From: Ephydatia muelleri
Taxonomy: Eukaryota; Porifera; Demospongiae; Spongillida; Spongillidae
NCBI GenBank assembly: GCA_013339895.1
Contig: JABACO010000001.1
Location: forward strand, 19,293,123 to 19,357,122
Reading direction: 5' to 3'
Length of the DNA: 64,000 nt
The notes under the pieces were generated by a model that ran no database searches, was not told the origin of the DNA, and saw only the letters and a program-made list of their open reading frames with translations. The position numbers and the translations under genes are program-made. Every line of letters begins with the position of its first letter. The stretch's first letter is position 1. Shown here in pieces: positions 12,173-49,309 of this stretch.

Positions 12173-12442
12173 ATGGAAAGTGACGTAATTCGTTATTTAG
12201 TCATTAGTGGACGAGTCGAGTGTAAAATGTTGCCATCATGTGCTGAGAAGCACAAGAAACCAGTGTGCACTAAGTGTGATGGAGGAACGCGTTGCACTAA
12301 GTGTTGTCTATGCAAACCCCACCAACATCCAGGTCGTCCAAGGAAGGATAGATCGTTACCAGATACACCCGTACGAGCTAGTAAGGTGCATCACAGAGCA
12401 CATGAAAACTTTACAAAATTGATACGTTTTGTGCAGGATTAA
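12173..12442 (+). CDS. Small Cys-rich, AT-hook-like protein inside the TTAA transposon
   Basis: Open frame of 89 codons. Residues 21-50 carry eight Cys in pairs (CAEKHKKPVCTKCDGG, CTKCCLCKPH), which look like zinc ligands. They are followed by HPGRPRKDRS, a GRP core flanked by basic residues like an AT-hook DNA-binding motif. The C-terminal 35 residues are basic and helical in character. I do not recognise the family. Its position inside a transposon with intact ends suggests a DNA-binding accessory or a remnant of a transposase N-terminus. The GA repeat begins 20 bp after the stop. Confidence 0.45.
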   Translation: MESDVIRYLVISGRVECKMLPSCAEKHKKPVCTKCDGGTRCTKCCLCKPHQHPGRPRKDRSLPDTPVRASKVHHRAHENFTKLIRFVQD

Positions 12443-12460
12443 CATCAGAAAAGCCGTTGA

Positions 12461-12561
<101 letters not shown>

Positions 12562-13951
12562 GAGAGTAAGAGAAACGATAATCAACAAATGCGTGGCTTA
12601 TATGTCACTAATATTAGCGTGAAGCTTTAATAGGACCTCCGCCCGTATACGCGTAATTACTTATTTCCATCGTGCCCAGACCTAAATGATAGACATTTGG
12701 CTTTGAACTCTGTCTTTCAGAGAGCTGAAAGACTGCAGTGCCAAAATTAGTAGAATTCGATGTTTGTGTGTAGAAATGAGAATATATTCACTGTTTACGA
12801 ATGAGAAAAACGTCACTGAAAAAAGTGTACTTTTTTCGGTGACGGTTGTAAGTTACGAACTTTGAACAAACACAGGATAGGCTAGGAAGTAGGTATGAAG
12901 GTGGGAAAAGCATCAATATTCATGTGGAGAGTTGTATTATTATAGTTCATAGCGTTTACGACAATTGGACCGCTTCCGACTAATTTTCAAAAACGTGCGT
13001 TCGACAAAATCAGCTCAAAAAATGTCCTGTTCTCACGGATCCGGTGTTAAATAAATAAAACAAGTCATATTCATGCGTTATAAGTATTTTCATGGCAGTG
13101 CTTCCCACATCATGCGAGAGGATCTGGGTTTCATGTATATTGGCTTACTCCCGCTGACATATGAGTCTGAAACACAATAAATGATCCATGCAACACATAT
13201 GTGGCATGACGAAGAAAGACCATTACGCCCTACCTTTGTGTACTACATGTGATTGTGCAAATGAACAGAACCATATGATACTTAATTTCCAGAACAGGAA
13301 AGAGCTATTGTATAATAACCATGCATGCAAGCCTAGCAATTGCCTTCGAGCATTGGAACAATAATGATAATTAAGAATCTTTTCATCACAATTGGGCAAT
13401 TAGAGAGCTATGATGCATGCAGGCCTCCTGTTGAAAATTTTCAGGGACATTAGAAACTCAGCTTTCTATTGTGCAAATTACCTCCACATGGAAATGCTTG
13501 TGGAAGTACTGAGCTTGTACATTACAATTACCAAAATAAATACTTGAGTATGAATAATGAAACGACATAAAAGTATCTTCAGACCATAGCTGCTCAATCT
13601 TATCAAAACCATAAACAGATTACAACAACAATGGTTCCAGGTCTCACACATAAAAGGGCATCAGTAGCAGCCACACATCAGCCATTATTCTGACTGCAGT
13701 TGCTTCTAATCACCCTTCCACCTCCCTCTCTCGAATGCTCACAGCGGGCTTATATTTGTGAATGATTATTTTTGTATCCAATACTGATAAATAGTGGCGC
13801 ACCCTTCAGGCTTCTACCCTAGAACAGCCACCGAGCCAAGACTGGCATCTTGTGTGGTTTGAGACACAAGTTAATACAATGGTGATCTACATCACCCATT
13901 GGTCCCCTGTAGGCTCAGGGGTAAGATGCCATCACTTCTCTAAGCTACAAT

Positions 13952-14630
13952 GTGGCTGCTGCTTACCAGCATGCATTATGGATTAAGCATATAATAAATT
14001 TTAATAAGGGTTCCCTATGTGCACTGTGCCCATGCAGTGCACTTGACCACCTTGGCCACCATGCAGTTACGTGCAAGTACGGTGGAGATGTGGTAACTCG
14101 GCACAATATGATTAGGGACATCCTGGTGGAGACCTGTCATTGGGTGCACATAGGGGTTAAGGTGGAATTTGGCAACAACTTAAGTTGAGATCACAGTAAA
14201 ACCTGTCCAGCTGACATCTTACTTCCTAACTGGTTCTTGAGCAGAACTGCAGCATTAGATGTGTCCATCACCTCACTGCTAAACCCTGTGATGTTGTTGG
14301 AAGCGGGAGTGTCGGCCGCAGCTGCTGCCCAGGCCACTGAGTCTAGGAAACACCACGCCAGTGACCCCAAGTACTCAGATCTAGGATGGGTATGTGTCCA
14401 TATGGTCATTGAAACTTATGAAGCTTGGGGAAAAAAAGCCACTGCCATTATCTCCTCTGTAGCCTCTAGACTTGCCACCTCCATGTGCCGGCCAAATTCC
14501 ATCTTACTCAATGAGATCTATGGCCGATTGAATTTCTACTTGGTCAGGGCTAATGCTACAGCTATCCTCTCTAGGATAGCTCCTCTCCTACCATACAGAG
14601 CTGAATTTAGTATTATTTTATTTATTTTTT
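13952..14630 (+). mobile_element. 3' fragment of non-LTR-type retroelement (zinc finger plus endonuclease-like C-terminus)
   Basis: Two plus frames separated by one stop near 14187 match the C-terminus of the reverse transcriptase protein at 19135-21128. The first has CALCPCSALDHLGHHAVTCK and GGDVVTRHN, a Cys/His finger. The second has CPADILLPN..LSRTAALDV, then LLEAGVSAAAAAQATE and LGWVCVHMVIETYEAWG, ending NEIYGRLNFYLVRANATAIL. The CxxC-H-C finger followed by P-A-D..D fits the C-terminal restriction-like endonuclease layout of some non-LTR elements (inference). The reverse transcriptase domain is absent, so this is a 5'-truncated copy. Confidence 0.65.
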
Positions 14631-14779
14631 TGGTGTTAATAATTTAAATTCAATAAATACACATATACATGATTTATAAGTTTTATTTAATAATTAATAG
14701 TAATTACATTTATTATTGTATACATACATACAATAACATCTACACACAGACATACAACAAATCAATACGATGGTGGCCT

Positions 14780-15065
14780 TAACCTGGTTAGGATGGATGT
14801 GGCATTTGCCGTAACCAGTTGTAATTAAGACGGCCATAAATGTCATTCATGGTAACAGATTTAGGTTTGCTGCTCAGGGTGGCAATTCTTGAGGCAATTG
14901 TGGAGAACTGTTGCATGGCTTTTTTTCCTTCATGCTCCATAACTTTCAGCCACTACAGGAACGCTGACCCAACCTAGCTCAGAACACTTAGGGTTGTGTT
15001 CTTAATGTTTTCGTTCTTCTGTGGTGAGTGTGGCAGCAGTGGCTGTCACTCCTACTTCCAATGAG
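14780..15065 (-). mobile_element. Retroelement 3' fragment, inverted and degraded
   Basis: The minus strand gives SLEVGVTATAATL, ELGWVSVPVVAESYGA and then, after stops, ATSIL. This is the same C-terminal end as at 13952-14630 in opposite orientation, with many stops. Confidence 0.5.
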
Positions 15066-15281
15066 GTTTGTGGATTAAGCAGCAATGTGACAGACACATC
15101 CAAGGCTGCTGTCCTGCCCATGACCTGGTTGGAAATCAGTACATCAGCTATGTAAAGCAAGAGCTAGGGAAAGTGCTTTGCACATTCAGAAAGGAGAGCT
15201 TAGCGAGATACCATATTATTGTATATATTTTAAATTATCATATATGGAAAACACAGCAGCAGTATTAGTTATTACATAACA

Positions 15282-15850
15282 TTAGACTAGGAGCTTCATG
15301 TATGTACTGCATGTAGGCCTACAGCTCAACTCTAAACCTGCACTATTTTTAGTTAAGTTAACCTGGAACACATCTTCTGGACAGGATTCCCTAGCTACTG
15401 ACCTCACTAATGAGATATTCAACCATCCATAAATCTCTGTCAAGACATTTGCCTTAGGGCTGTGCAGGGAGATCGAGAGGATGGAAGCTAGTCTAGCGAA
15501 ATTGTTCTGGGCCTCTTGCCTCAGTTCCCACAAGATTCCACTGCCAGAGGAATACATACCCACCCCAGTTCCTGACACTTTGGGTCATTGGAAGAGTTCT
15601 TTTGGCTCTCTGCTTTGTGAGCTGCAACACCTGCGGAATTACACACGTCATGCAAAGTGGCAGGAGTGAGTGGGGAGGTAACAGTAACATCGAAGACTGC
15701 TGGTTTGGCCCTTTCCCAAGCATCGACTAGCACATCCGCTGGATGGGAATTACTCTGGACTCTGGACTCTCGAAAGGCCTTGACCAACCTCCACTCTTAC
15801 AGATAGGTGAACACGGCAACACAACTCAGCAAAGATGTTTCACAGGCGAT
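15282..15850 (-). mobile_element. Retroelement 3' fragment, inverted, frameshifted
   Basis: One minus frame reads SHPADVLVDAWERAKPAVFD, TVTSPLTPATL and LGWVCIPLAVESCG. A second minus frame takes over near 15530 with RQEAQNNFARLASILSISLH and TEIYGWLNISLVRSVARE. It is a 5'-truncated copy of the same family with a single main frameshift. Confidence 0.6.
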
Positions 15851-16021
15851 TGTGTCTGACAACATCCCCACCATGTCTGCATGACACTGCAAGATGTCCA
15901 AGAGGATCCAAAGTTATGTTATTATTTTTAATTCAATTGTCAAGTATACATGACATACGAACCAAATACGAGTAATAAATGTGTTAATTATCTAAACAAA
16001 GTTACAATTAGTTATATAAAT

Positions 16022-16235
16022 TCAGCCTGATTGTGGTAGTCTGGAGAGGATGGCTCTGGACACCGACCTCACCAAGATGATGTTGAGACGTCCATAAATG
16101 TCGGCAACCACTGCAGCTCTGGGCTGGGAGAGGCTAATCGACAGGTGGGATGCCAACCTAGACAAAACACTCTGAGCCTCCCTACCCCAATGACCAAATG
16201 TTTCAACAGCCATGGGGATACATGTCCAGCCCAGT
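16022..16235 (-). mobile_element. Retroelement 3' end, inverted, short
   Basis: The minus strand encodes MAVETFGHWGREAQSVLSRL and ADIYGRLNIILVRSVSRAIL, the last 60 residues of the same family. A (TTA)n tract follows at 16236-16260. Confidence 0.55.
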
Positions 16236-16810
16236 TTTTTTATTATTATTATTATTATTACAATAGACCCGTAGCTTGTACCAAATACAACGGTTAAAGT
16301 AGTCAGTACACGTGGTAACTGAATTTTTGTTTTACTTGATCACAGTACAGTATATCATTACCTATATTTCATATGTACACTTTAATTTTCATCACTCATT
16401 GTTTCAAAGATATAAAAATTTGTCACATCCGACCCGTGTGACAACTGGCCCCGGTCATCGAATTCCCCGCCCCACCCCTCTTCCCTTCCTCCGCCCCTGA
16501 AAAGGTAAGGAAAAAAACCTTCTCGCGTGACGAGCTTGGTGAAAGAATTGTGAAAAACATTCCATACAGTACATGCCCTATTCAAATGTTGATTTGGAAC
16601 AAGCGCCTTGCATGCGCATAACATTGAAATTTAAAAAAAAAATTGATATTAATATTATGCCGTTCAAACCGGAAATGTATTGCTTGCGCATGCTATGAAT
16701 GTCTTACTAAATGACCTCAGATAGTCATAAGGCGAAGGTGTGGCTGCTAGGTTCGAATACTGTACTCAATTTCTATCTGATTGAACGCCGAAACTCACAG
16801 ACTTCAGCTA

Positions 16811-16826
16811 CATATATATATATTAA
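16811..16826 (+). promoter_or_regulatory. TATA-like tract upstream of gene B
   Basis: ATATATATATATTAAG about 60-75 bp before the ATG at 16885, a plausible core promoter position. It is only an AT-rich match, and sponge promoters often lack TATA, so this is a weak call. Confidence 0.25.
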
Positions 16827-16884
16827 GCTGAGCCTGTATATCTGCAGCAGAGACTACGTATCTAGCCGGAAAGCTACACTGTAT

Positions 16885-41679
<24,795 letters not shown>

Positions 41680-42094
41680 AAATTTTTTGTACAAAATTTT
41701 AGTTTAGTTATTATAAGCTGTTCTCATTAATTGCATGTTGTGAAGTACTGGAATACGCGCTCGTGACCCAATGACAGCCTGTTTAGGAATCAATATCAGC
41801 TTAGAGCAGCGATAAGAATCACACAGCTATATGCACACAAATAATATCAGTTCGCGCCTCCGTCCATCCGTTAGGTATGCCAGCCTCCAAATGATCTGCT
41901 TCCTCTGCTCAGCAGTAGCTTTAAGTACCTCCGATAAATCTTCTAGAATGTTCTCAAGGGTTAGGGTGTAGCTAAAACCATAGATTATTTAGACAGTCTA
42001 AATAATCTATGCTAAAACCAGGAGCAGGAGCAGGAGCAGGAGCAGGAGTTGCTACCTAAAACCAGGAGCAGGAGCAGGAGTCGCTACCTAAAAC

Positions 42095-42148
<54 letters not shown>

Positions 42149-42319
42149 TTGCTACCTAAAACCAGGAGCAGGAGCAGGAGCAAAGGATCTAGTCCAGCCG
42201 CAGATGATAATACTTTATTATTTCAAGTGTTACTGATATGACTTACAGTATAATGATTTAACTATTGATATATTGATCACAAAGCAAATAACATACATGT
42301 ATGCATGCATGATGAATAA

Positions 42320-42655
42320 CTAAAATAATACATATATCACATAAGAACCTTTGTGTCCAGACATGTAAGCTTCTTTCATAGGTGTCATTCGTGTTTGGTC
42401 TGTTTCAGAAAGCCCATCATAAAACCACCACTTATTTCTCCACATAACTGCAGCAGTGAAATGAGATGCTCCTTCCTTATACAGGGTGTAACCCACCAGC
42501 ACGTACATTCTACCATCAACTGTGATATTCCTAGGAAGGGTTGTTCTCAAGTTACTCAGTGAGTCTTCCTGAAAAAAAGCAATATCAAAAGGAATCATCC
42601 AGGGGCTTCTGCTCAAAAATGTTGACTGCTGAACAACAGTGGTTCCACAACATTT
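42320..42655 (-). pseudogene. Ubiquitin-protease-like C-terminal fragment inside the Mutator-like element
   Basis: The minus strand reads WEICYKCCGTTVVQQSTFLS, later YVLVGYTLYKEGASHFTAAV and WRNKWWFYDGL. The Y.LVG..L...SHFTA...W...W..YDGL pattern resembles the catalytic His box of peptidase family C19 (USP). The catalytic Cys box is not present. It may be a captured host fragment, as in Pack-MULEs, or an element-encoded protease remnant. Family assignment is by eye only. Confidence 0.4.
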
Positions 42656-42908
42656 GTAACAAATTTCCCAGTACTCAAGTTCTGAACATCGCTGACTTCA
42701 CTTCTTTCTTCAGGTGGAGGGGAATCTGGGAAACGGCTACAGCATTTGCCAAAGTTCATCCCCATACACGGAAACAGAGAACATATCTATTCCTCTATAC
42801 ATAATGTAAATATATTCTTCATTTAGACATATCAGTAACACTTGAAATAATCATCTGCGGCTGGATAGATCCTTTGCTCTTGCTCCTGCTCCTGGTTTTA
42901 GGTAGCAA

Positions 42909-43160
<252 letters not shown>

Positions 43161-43721
43161 GTTTTAGGTAGGGACTCCTGCTCCTGCTCCTGGTTTTAGA
43201 TAGCAACTCCTGCTCCTTCTTTAGCTCCTGCTCCTGGCTTTAGCTACACCCTCAAGGGTTAAACTAGGCAATTACAATTACACAATAAATGACAATACTA
43301 CACATGTATGCAGAATCTAAAAATATTTTATTGTAATAGTCCATAATAGCTGCATGTGCAATTGCATTGAGTACAGTGTGCAATGCAGATACGCACAAAG
43401 GCTATGGGTGGGGGGAGGGGTTCCCCATCTCTGCTATTTGTATTGTGCCCTTTGTTCTCGCTTTATAGGAAATGCTCCATTCATGCTATCATGATAACAG
43501 TTTTCTGTTAAAATACGGAGGCACACTGTGTACATACATGTACAAGAGGAATATGACTCCACATGCTGACAAACAGACAGCGGACGAGGAGGGGGTGAAG
43601 GTTATTTGTGGCAGGAAGGATGGGGTTCCTATGCAGCAACTCAGTTGATGTCTATCCTGTTGGGTATTTTGATAAGATGCTAAATAATCTTGCAACATCA
43701 AATACCGGTAAGCATCACAAA

Positions 43722-43877
43722 TCAAACATCACTCTTTGAATCATTCATTGGTGAAAACCAGTAGTCAGCTCCTGCACATTGACCTGTGATAAATGCCAGT
43801 ATAATCTTTACACGACCATAGCTAAAGTCTGGATTCCCTTTGTTCTGAAGGACAAATTTGTGTCGTTTTCCTTCACA
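43722..43877 (-). CDS. Possible last exon of an unrecognised gene
   Basis: After an acceptor (TCTGTGTTTCAG, minus strand) a 52-codon frame runs CEGKRHKFVLQNKGNPDFSY and ends ADYWFSPMNDSKSDV with a stop at 43722. Composition is protein-like and the acceptor is good, but no upstream exon could be joined with confidence. A 24 bp direct repeat (GATGATGGTCCATAGACTGA twice) lies just upstream at 43918-43965. Could also be a transposon remnant. Confidence 0.3.
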   Translation of the reverse strand, partial: CEGKRHKFVLQNKGNPDFSYGRVKIILAFITGQCAGADYWFSPMNDSKSDV

Positions 43878-44314
43878 CTGAAACACAGACTGCACTGGTC
43901 ACCATGTCCAATGAAGACTGATGATGGTCCATAGACTGAACTAGATGATGGTCCATAGACTGAACTAGCTAGATGATGTTTCGGGAGGATCCTGGCGTTT
44001 GGAGTACTTGCAAGGGAACTAAGGCCCTGTACCTGTTCCACGGAGGCCTGGCCTGTTATCACCATCGGAAAGGAAGATGTTATCAGTTGTTTATACTTTT
44101 CTACTTATATTGAAACGTGTTCAAAATGATCACGTGCAAGGAGGTGTGTGCAAGATGGCAAACTGTTGTTGCCGTGTGGAAAAGAAGGGGGTGTGTGCGT
44201 GCGCGGTGTGCATGCTGTCTCTTATTGCTTGTTCTCTCTCACCGTTTTAGTAACTGAAATTGAACCAAGTCGGAATAAGGCACAGTATTTTATTTTATTT
44301 CTTTTCACACGTAG

Positions 44315-44445
44315 TGAGTCCACTGGAGCTTGGACACTCCAGGTACAGGTTGTATACTACAGTTATTAAACAATAAAATTGCGCACCCGACAAATTATTT
44401 AATAACTGTATTGTACAAGCTGTACCTTGATCCAGTGGACTCTCA
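44315..44445. repeat. Diverged foldback, 131 bp
   Basis: TGAGTCCACTGGA at the left and TCCAGTGGACTCTCA at the right, with inner pairs GGTACAG../..CTGTACC and CAGTTATTAAA/TTTAATAACTG. The arms have several mismatches. Confidence 0.65.
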
Positions 44446-44449
44446 TATT

Positions 44450-46130
44450 GTCCCAGTAGAAGATTTAGAGTCCCAATATGGATATCTTGGGAGGGTTCAG
44501 ATCTTTAAGTAACGCTTACATGTGTACATTATATTGCATGCACATTTTGGGTATGTATATACATTTATTCGATCAAGAACTTTGTATTTAGTAGTGAATT
44601 TATGTTTTTGGTGAGCTTGTGGTTCTATTGCGTCATTACGTTATTATACAGTTGAGAATTGCAACGGGAGCATGAATTGCAAACCTTCATTGGTTCCCAG
44701 TGTTATTTCCTCTCTTCACCATTATGATCTCTCTTCTTTTTCTTTCTTCAATTGAAGATTTACTGCTGACTACAATATATATTTTAAAGGAATCTGACCA
44801 TAATAATACATTAATCACACATAATATAAACATTAACTATGATATAGTTGAGATTGATTCTTTGGGGTCTCTTCACATTCCTCATATGTCAGCTGCACGA
44901 AAAGTTTTAAGACCTTGATAAGAAATCCCATTACCTTCCAAACAGCATTAAAGGATCCTAGGGAAAAAGACTTTGATTTAACCACCAGCTACTCTTTCAG
45001 AAAATATTCCTTGCCTACCCTGCCCCCCCCCCCCCCCCCCCCCTCCCCCCCTCCCTTCCTTTCTTGCACAGATAGCACCAGGGTTCAAACAATTTAAACT
45101 CAGTAAATCAGGGCAGGGAACCTTACCAACAGGTGCCGGGGGATCTTCAGGTTCTTTCGTTTCACACCAATTGTTTTTCTGACATCAACGTTAGAATGCG
45201 TTCAACATTTTTCCAGGTGATATCTAAGTAAGCACAAGTCTGTTTTTGTTTTTGTTCTCTTTTTACACCAGTTATTTTATTCCTTTTTTTTCTTTGGTTT
45301 TTTCTTTTGTAATATGCTTTCCAGCATTGCATTCAGCTTGTCCCAACAATCATGTCTGCCTGTAAAATAAAGTGTTGGACAATCGTTAGTGACCAGCTAG
45401 CTAGCTACACAACATGCTTGTACGTTATCAATGGTACCTGTCAAATGGTATAAATAGGTATTCAAACAAAATTTGTTTTCATCAAAGGGCTAAGCTAGCC
45501 TTGCTATATACACATGGCATAGTTAGATACAAGTATCTATGTAGGACCGTGAAAGTAACTCCCAAACGGTTGCCATGACAATGATCATTATAGTTTAAAA
45601 AGCCCGATACTAACGAGATCCAGACAATAATATATATTGGATAGGCTAGTCACCTGCGTCCAATGGACATAAAGAAAAATGTAAAATCTAACATACTCAT
45701 ATAAGCTTGATCTGAACATTAATACTGTTAAACAAATGCTATATCACCTTCAGCTGATGTTACTGTTTCAAGATGTGAGCCATTGCTGCAGTAAATTCCA
45801 CACATATTGAGTACATAAAATGCACAGTTTTGAATGTGTAAATAAATATGCACCTGCCAGACAGGACGTTGACTTCTTCCAGTGGTATTTGGCATGTCGC
45901 GCAAGCCTAGTTTTTGCTTTTGTAGGCATTGTCACATCTGCAACGCAGTGTAAGTACGCAAAAAGTGATATCGGGATAGGAAAATTATATAATTCCCAAG
46001 AAGCAAAATAAAATTAAGTTGTTCAACCTACTGCACGCTGTGATGAGTTCTCTATCGACAGATGTTGAAAACATTTTCTGTTACGGTGTAATGCTAACAG
46101 GCGCAATCTGCATGGTCAGAATTCAGACAT
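44450..46130. other. Intergenic DNA without a supported gene
   Basis: AT-rich sequence with a poly-C tract at 45023-45045 and scattered short open frames whose composition is not convincing. I see no splice-linked coding series here. Confidence 0.5.
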
Positions 46131-46134
46131 GTCT

Positions 46135-46332
46135 GTAAAAGAGAGAGAGAGAGAGCGAGAGAGAGAAGAGAGAGAAGAGAGAGAAGAGGATAGAGAAGAG
46201 AGAGAGAAGACGAGAAGAAGAGAGAAGAGAGAGAGAGAGGAGAGAGAGAACAGAGAGACAGAGAGAGAGAGAGAAGAGAGGAAAGAGAAGAGAGAGAGAA
46301 GAGAGTCAGAGAGAAGAGAGAGAGAGAGAGAA
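46135..46332. repeat. GA-rich purine tract
   Basis: About 200 bp of interrupted (GAGAGAAGA)n, purine-only on the plus strand apart from a few bases. Long Arg/Glu or Ser/Leu frames across it are not genes. Confidence 0.95.
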
Positions 46333-46972
46333 TGAGGAGAATGGGAGTGGGTAGTATGTATCATATTGTTCAAATTACAACACATCCACCCTTCTGCACC
46401 CACCATATTTGCTTAACGTTTTAATCTCCAGCTCACGGTCTTACTTAAGGAAGATAATGATAATGCACTTCTCTTCAGTATACTTCTACACTGTAGGAAG
46501 AAATAAATTCATTTCATTTTGATAATGTACCTACAGCACATCTTTTATTTCAGCTTTAGAAGATGAAAACAGATTTACATAAGTTATGTTATAGTAATTA
46601 AAATATGCACTTGGGACATGGTTCTAATATATGTATGATTTTCACATACACTATTGACGGAATTATGATTGACAAAGTAGAAAGCTGGATGATTGAGCCT
46701 TACTTTAGTTGTTACGAAATTGTGAATCAGACATAGTATTAAAGATTTAAACTTCAAAGCTATATCATGCTTTGAAAAATTACATCAGTGGTACATTGCA
46801 ATTATCAGTATCAACTTGCAAAGCAAGAAACCTGTAATTCATTGCTACTGATGTGCCATTCCGATGATATTAACTCTGACTTACCTTCAGTTTCCCTACA
46901 AGGACATGACAGATGACCGAGATAATAAATTATATATCTTGTGACCAAGTCTACTTTATATCAATAGTGATA

Positions 46973-47254
46973 ACAAGTAAATAAAAACATTCTCTAGGAG
47001 AAAGTTGGTGGGATATAGGATTTGATGGCAATTGGTGGTGTAAAAAGCAAGGAAACAAGGTCTTATCAGAAGGGAAAATGTAATAGTCCTATATTAAGCA
47101 CATTTCTAGGGCATGTGTTGTTTCTGTGCTAAATATAGGACTATTACATTTTCCCTTCTGATAAGACCTTGTTTCCTTGCTTTTTACACCACCAATTGCC
47201 ATCAAATCCTATATCCCACCAACTTTCTCCTAGAGAATGTTTTTATTTACTTGT
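46973..47254. mobile_element. Palindromic MITE, family 1, copy 2
   Basis: About 282 bp foldback. ACAAGTAAATAAAAACATTC at the left is mirrored by GAATGTTTTTATTTACTTGT at the right, and the inner words GGTGGTGTAAAAAGCAAGGA and CTTATCAGAAGGGAAAATGT are mirrored too. It lies on the 3' side of the pseudogene at 47500-49239. Confidence 0.9.
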
Positions 47255-47499
47255 TTCATTGATTTTTATCTATGTACAACGGGTTGTGTGACGTCATGTG
47301 TGTGCCATTTGCTAAGACATGTAGAACTATGAACGAAGCTAAGCGATCCGATATCAGAACTAAAGTTTTAGTTAAAGGCGGGATGCGTGTTTGAATCATT
47401 CGTGAAATCTTTCCTTGCTGTACTTAGACCGACCATTATCATTAGCGCATTTGGCATAATTATTTAATAACATTAACATTAGTAGTTATACATATATGT

Positions 47500-49239
47500 C
47501 CGAATAATGGTTCACATTACGGTCTTGTCCTTCACCGCCTCTTCCATGCCGCCCTCTTCCTTCTCTTACATATCCTCGTCCTCTCTCTCCCATCTCGTCC
47601 TCTTCCACCTCGTCCTCTATCTCCTCGTCCTCGTCGTCTGCCATCTCGGCCTCGTCCTGGATGTGGCGAAGGTGGTGCTGGATGTGGCAAAGGTGGTGCT
47701 GGATGTGGCAAAGGTGGTGCTGGATGTGGCGAAGGTGGTGCTGGATGTGGGGAAGGTGGTGTTGGATGTGGCGAAGGTGGTGTTGGACGTAGCGAAGGTG
47801 GTGCTGGACGTGGCGAAGGTGGTGCTGGACGTGGGGAAGGTGGTGCTGGACGTGAGGAAGATGGTGCTGGACGTGGCGAAGGTGGTGCTGGACGTGGCAA
47901 AGGTGGTGCTGGATGTGGCGAAGGTGGTGCTGGACGTGGGGAAGGTGGTGTTGGATGTGGCGAAGGTGGTGCTGGATGTGGGGAAGGTGGTGCTGGACGT
48001 GGGGAAGGTGGTGTTGGATGTGGCGAAGGTGGTGCTGGATGTGGGGAAGGTGGTGTTGGATGTGGCGAAGGTGGTGTTGGACGTGGCAAAGGTGGTGCTG
48101 GACGTGGCGAAGGTGGTGCTGGATGTGGAGAAGGTGGTGCTGGACATGGCGAAGGTGGTGCTGGACGTGGCGAAGGTGATGCTGGATGTGGCGAAGGTGG
48201 TGCTGCTGCACGTGGGGAAGGTGGTGCTGGACGTGGCGAAGGTGGTGCTGGACGTGGTGAAGGTGGTGCTGGACGTGGGGAAGGTGGTGCTGGACGGGGT
48301 CCAGCACTGCCATCATCTTCGCCATCTCCCCATCACCACCGCCTTCTAAAATCCGCTCTATTTCCATTACTTCGTCTCTCATGATGACGTGCTCCATATG
48401 CTGCGATGTGAGCATGTGCAGAACTGGTACACACCTTTTGTGCTAACCATGGGTGCGTCTTGCAAAAGGCATCATTTAACTGAACTAGTAAAGTGCTATC
48501 CTTAAGAATAGCCTTTTCGAGGCCACCCTTATACTCGCTTAGTACGATATCCTTTGGTTCGTACAGAGAGTAGCTACAGTGAAAAAGGAAGTGCGTACAT
48601 GCAACATTATGTATGTGCTAAACTATATACACCAAGGCTTGAAAGTTATACTCTTACATGCAACAGTTGCCCACTACATGCCATGAAATCTAAAGCTAAT
48701 GTCATATGCAAACTAAGCTTAATGTCTAAGGTAAGAGAAGGTTACTACATTTACATACCTTTGAATAACTTTGTCGGTAGTACTTTTTCTGGCATCGTTG
48801 GTTTTGCACGGTACTACGCTTAGCCTTCCCGTACCGCACTCTCTTCGCCAAGCGAGCACATTCAGGACTCTCCCAATAACGTTTCTTTTAGCGGACCGTT
48901 TCTTTTCTGGGTCTGCTTTATAACGTTCGCGTTCAGCGGTCTGTTTCTTTTCTGGGTCTGCTTGATAACGCTCGCGTTCAGCGGTCTGTTTCTTTTCTGG
49001 CTCTGCTTGATAGCTTTCGCGTTTAGCTGATGACCGTTTCTATTTAGGGTCTGCATGATACCGCTCGCGTTCAGCGTCTGTTTCTTTTCTGGCTCTGCTT
49101 GATACCGCTCGCGTTCAGCGGTCCGTTTCTTTTCTTGGTCTGCTTTGTAGGATGCCCGTGCCGATTCTAAAACATCGTCTCGAACTTCAAGGTATTTCGC
49201 ACGTCGTTTCGCTCGTTTCTTTTTCTGACGTGAAGGCAT
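47500..49239 (-). pseudogene. 15-residue-repeat gene, copy C (frameshifted)
   Basis: The start MPSRQKKKRAKRRAKYLEV is at 49239, followed by 45 bp repeats encoding ERERYQADPEKKQTA. The frame shifts after the second repeat, meets a TAG in the next one (DPK stop), and shifts again before RYWESPECARLAKR. Exon 1 appears to end at a GTATGT donor near 48758. Exon 2 starts after TTTCACTGTAG near 48571 and encodes YSLYEPKDIVLSEY, GLEKAILKDSTLL, then NDAFCKTHPWLAQKVC, running into a 21 bp minisatellite read as Pro-rich sequence. The neighbouring copy at 49880-51533 has the same two-exon plan. The function is unknown; the Lys/Arg/Glu-rich repeats would form charged helices. Confidence 0.55.
47655..48297. 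repeat. 21 bp minisatellite, about 30 units
   Basis: Units of GGTGGTGCTGGATGTGGCGAA with variants (GACGTGG, GGGGAAG, one 3 bp insertion near 48200). Because the period is a multiple of three, frames on both strands stay open for over 180 codons. The frame joined to the upstream exon gives PPSPRPA-type sequence. Confidence 0.95.
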
Positions 49240-49309
49240 TTGAGGAAAACAACTTCACAGGTTTCACGCCAAAACGACGATTGAATCACCGACGTTGTTC
49301 GCTTTATAC

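Noticed and set aside
16745..16770. GGTTCGAATAC, a B-box-like word suggesting a tRNA gene
   Set aside because: No matching A-box, cloverleaf stems or terminator could be drawn around it.
46116..46406. Arg/Glu and Ser/Leu-rich frames
   Set aside because: Artefacts of the GA-rich purine tract.
47507..48349. 280-codon plus-strand frame over the 21 bp minisatellite
   Set aside because: The repeat period is a multiple of three, and the strand supported by homology to copy D is minus.
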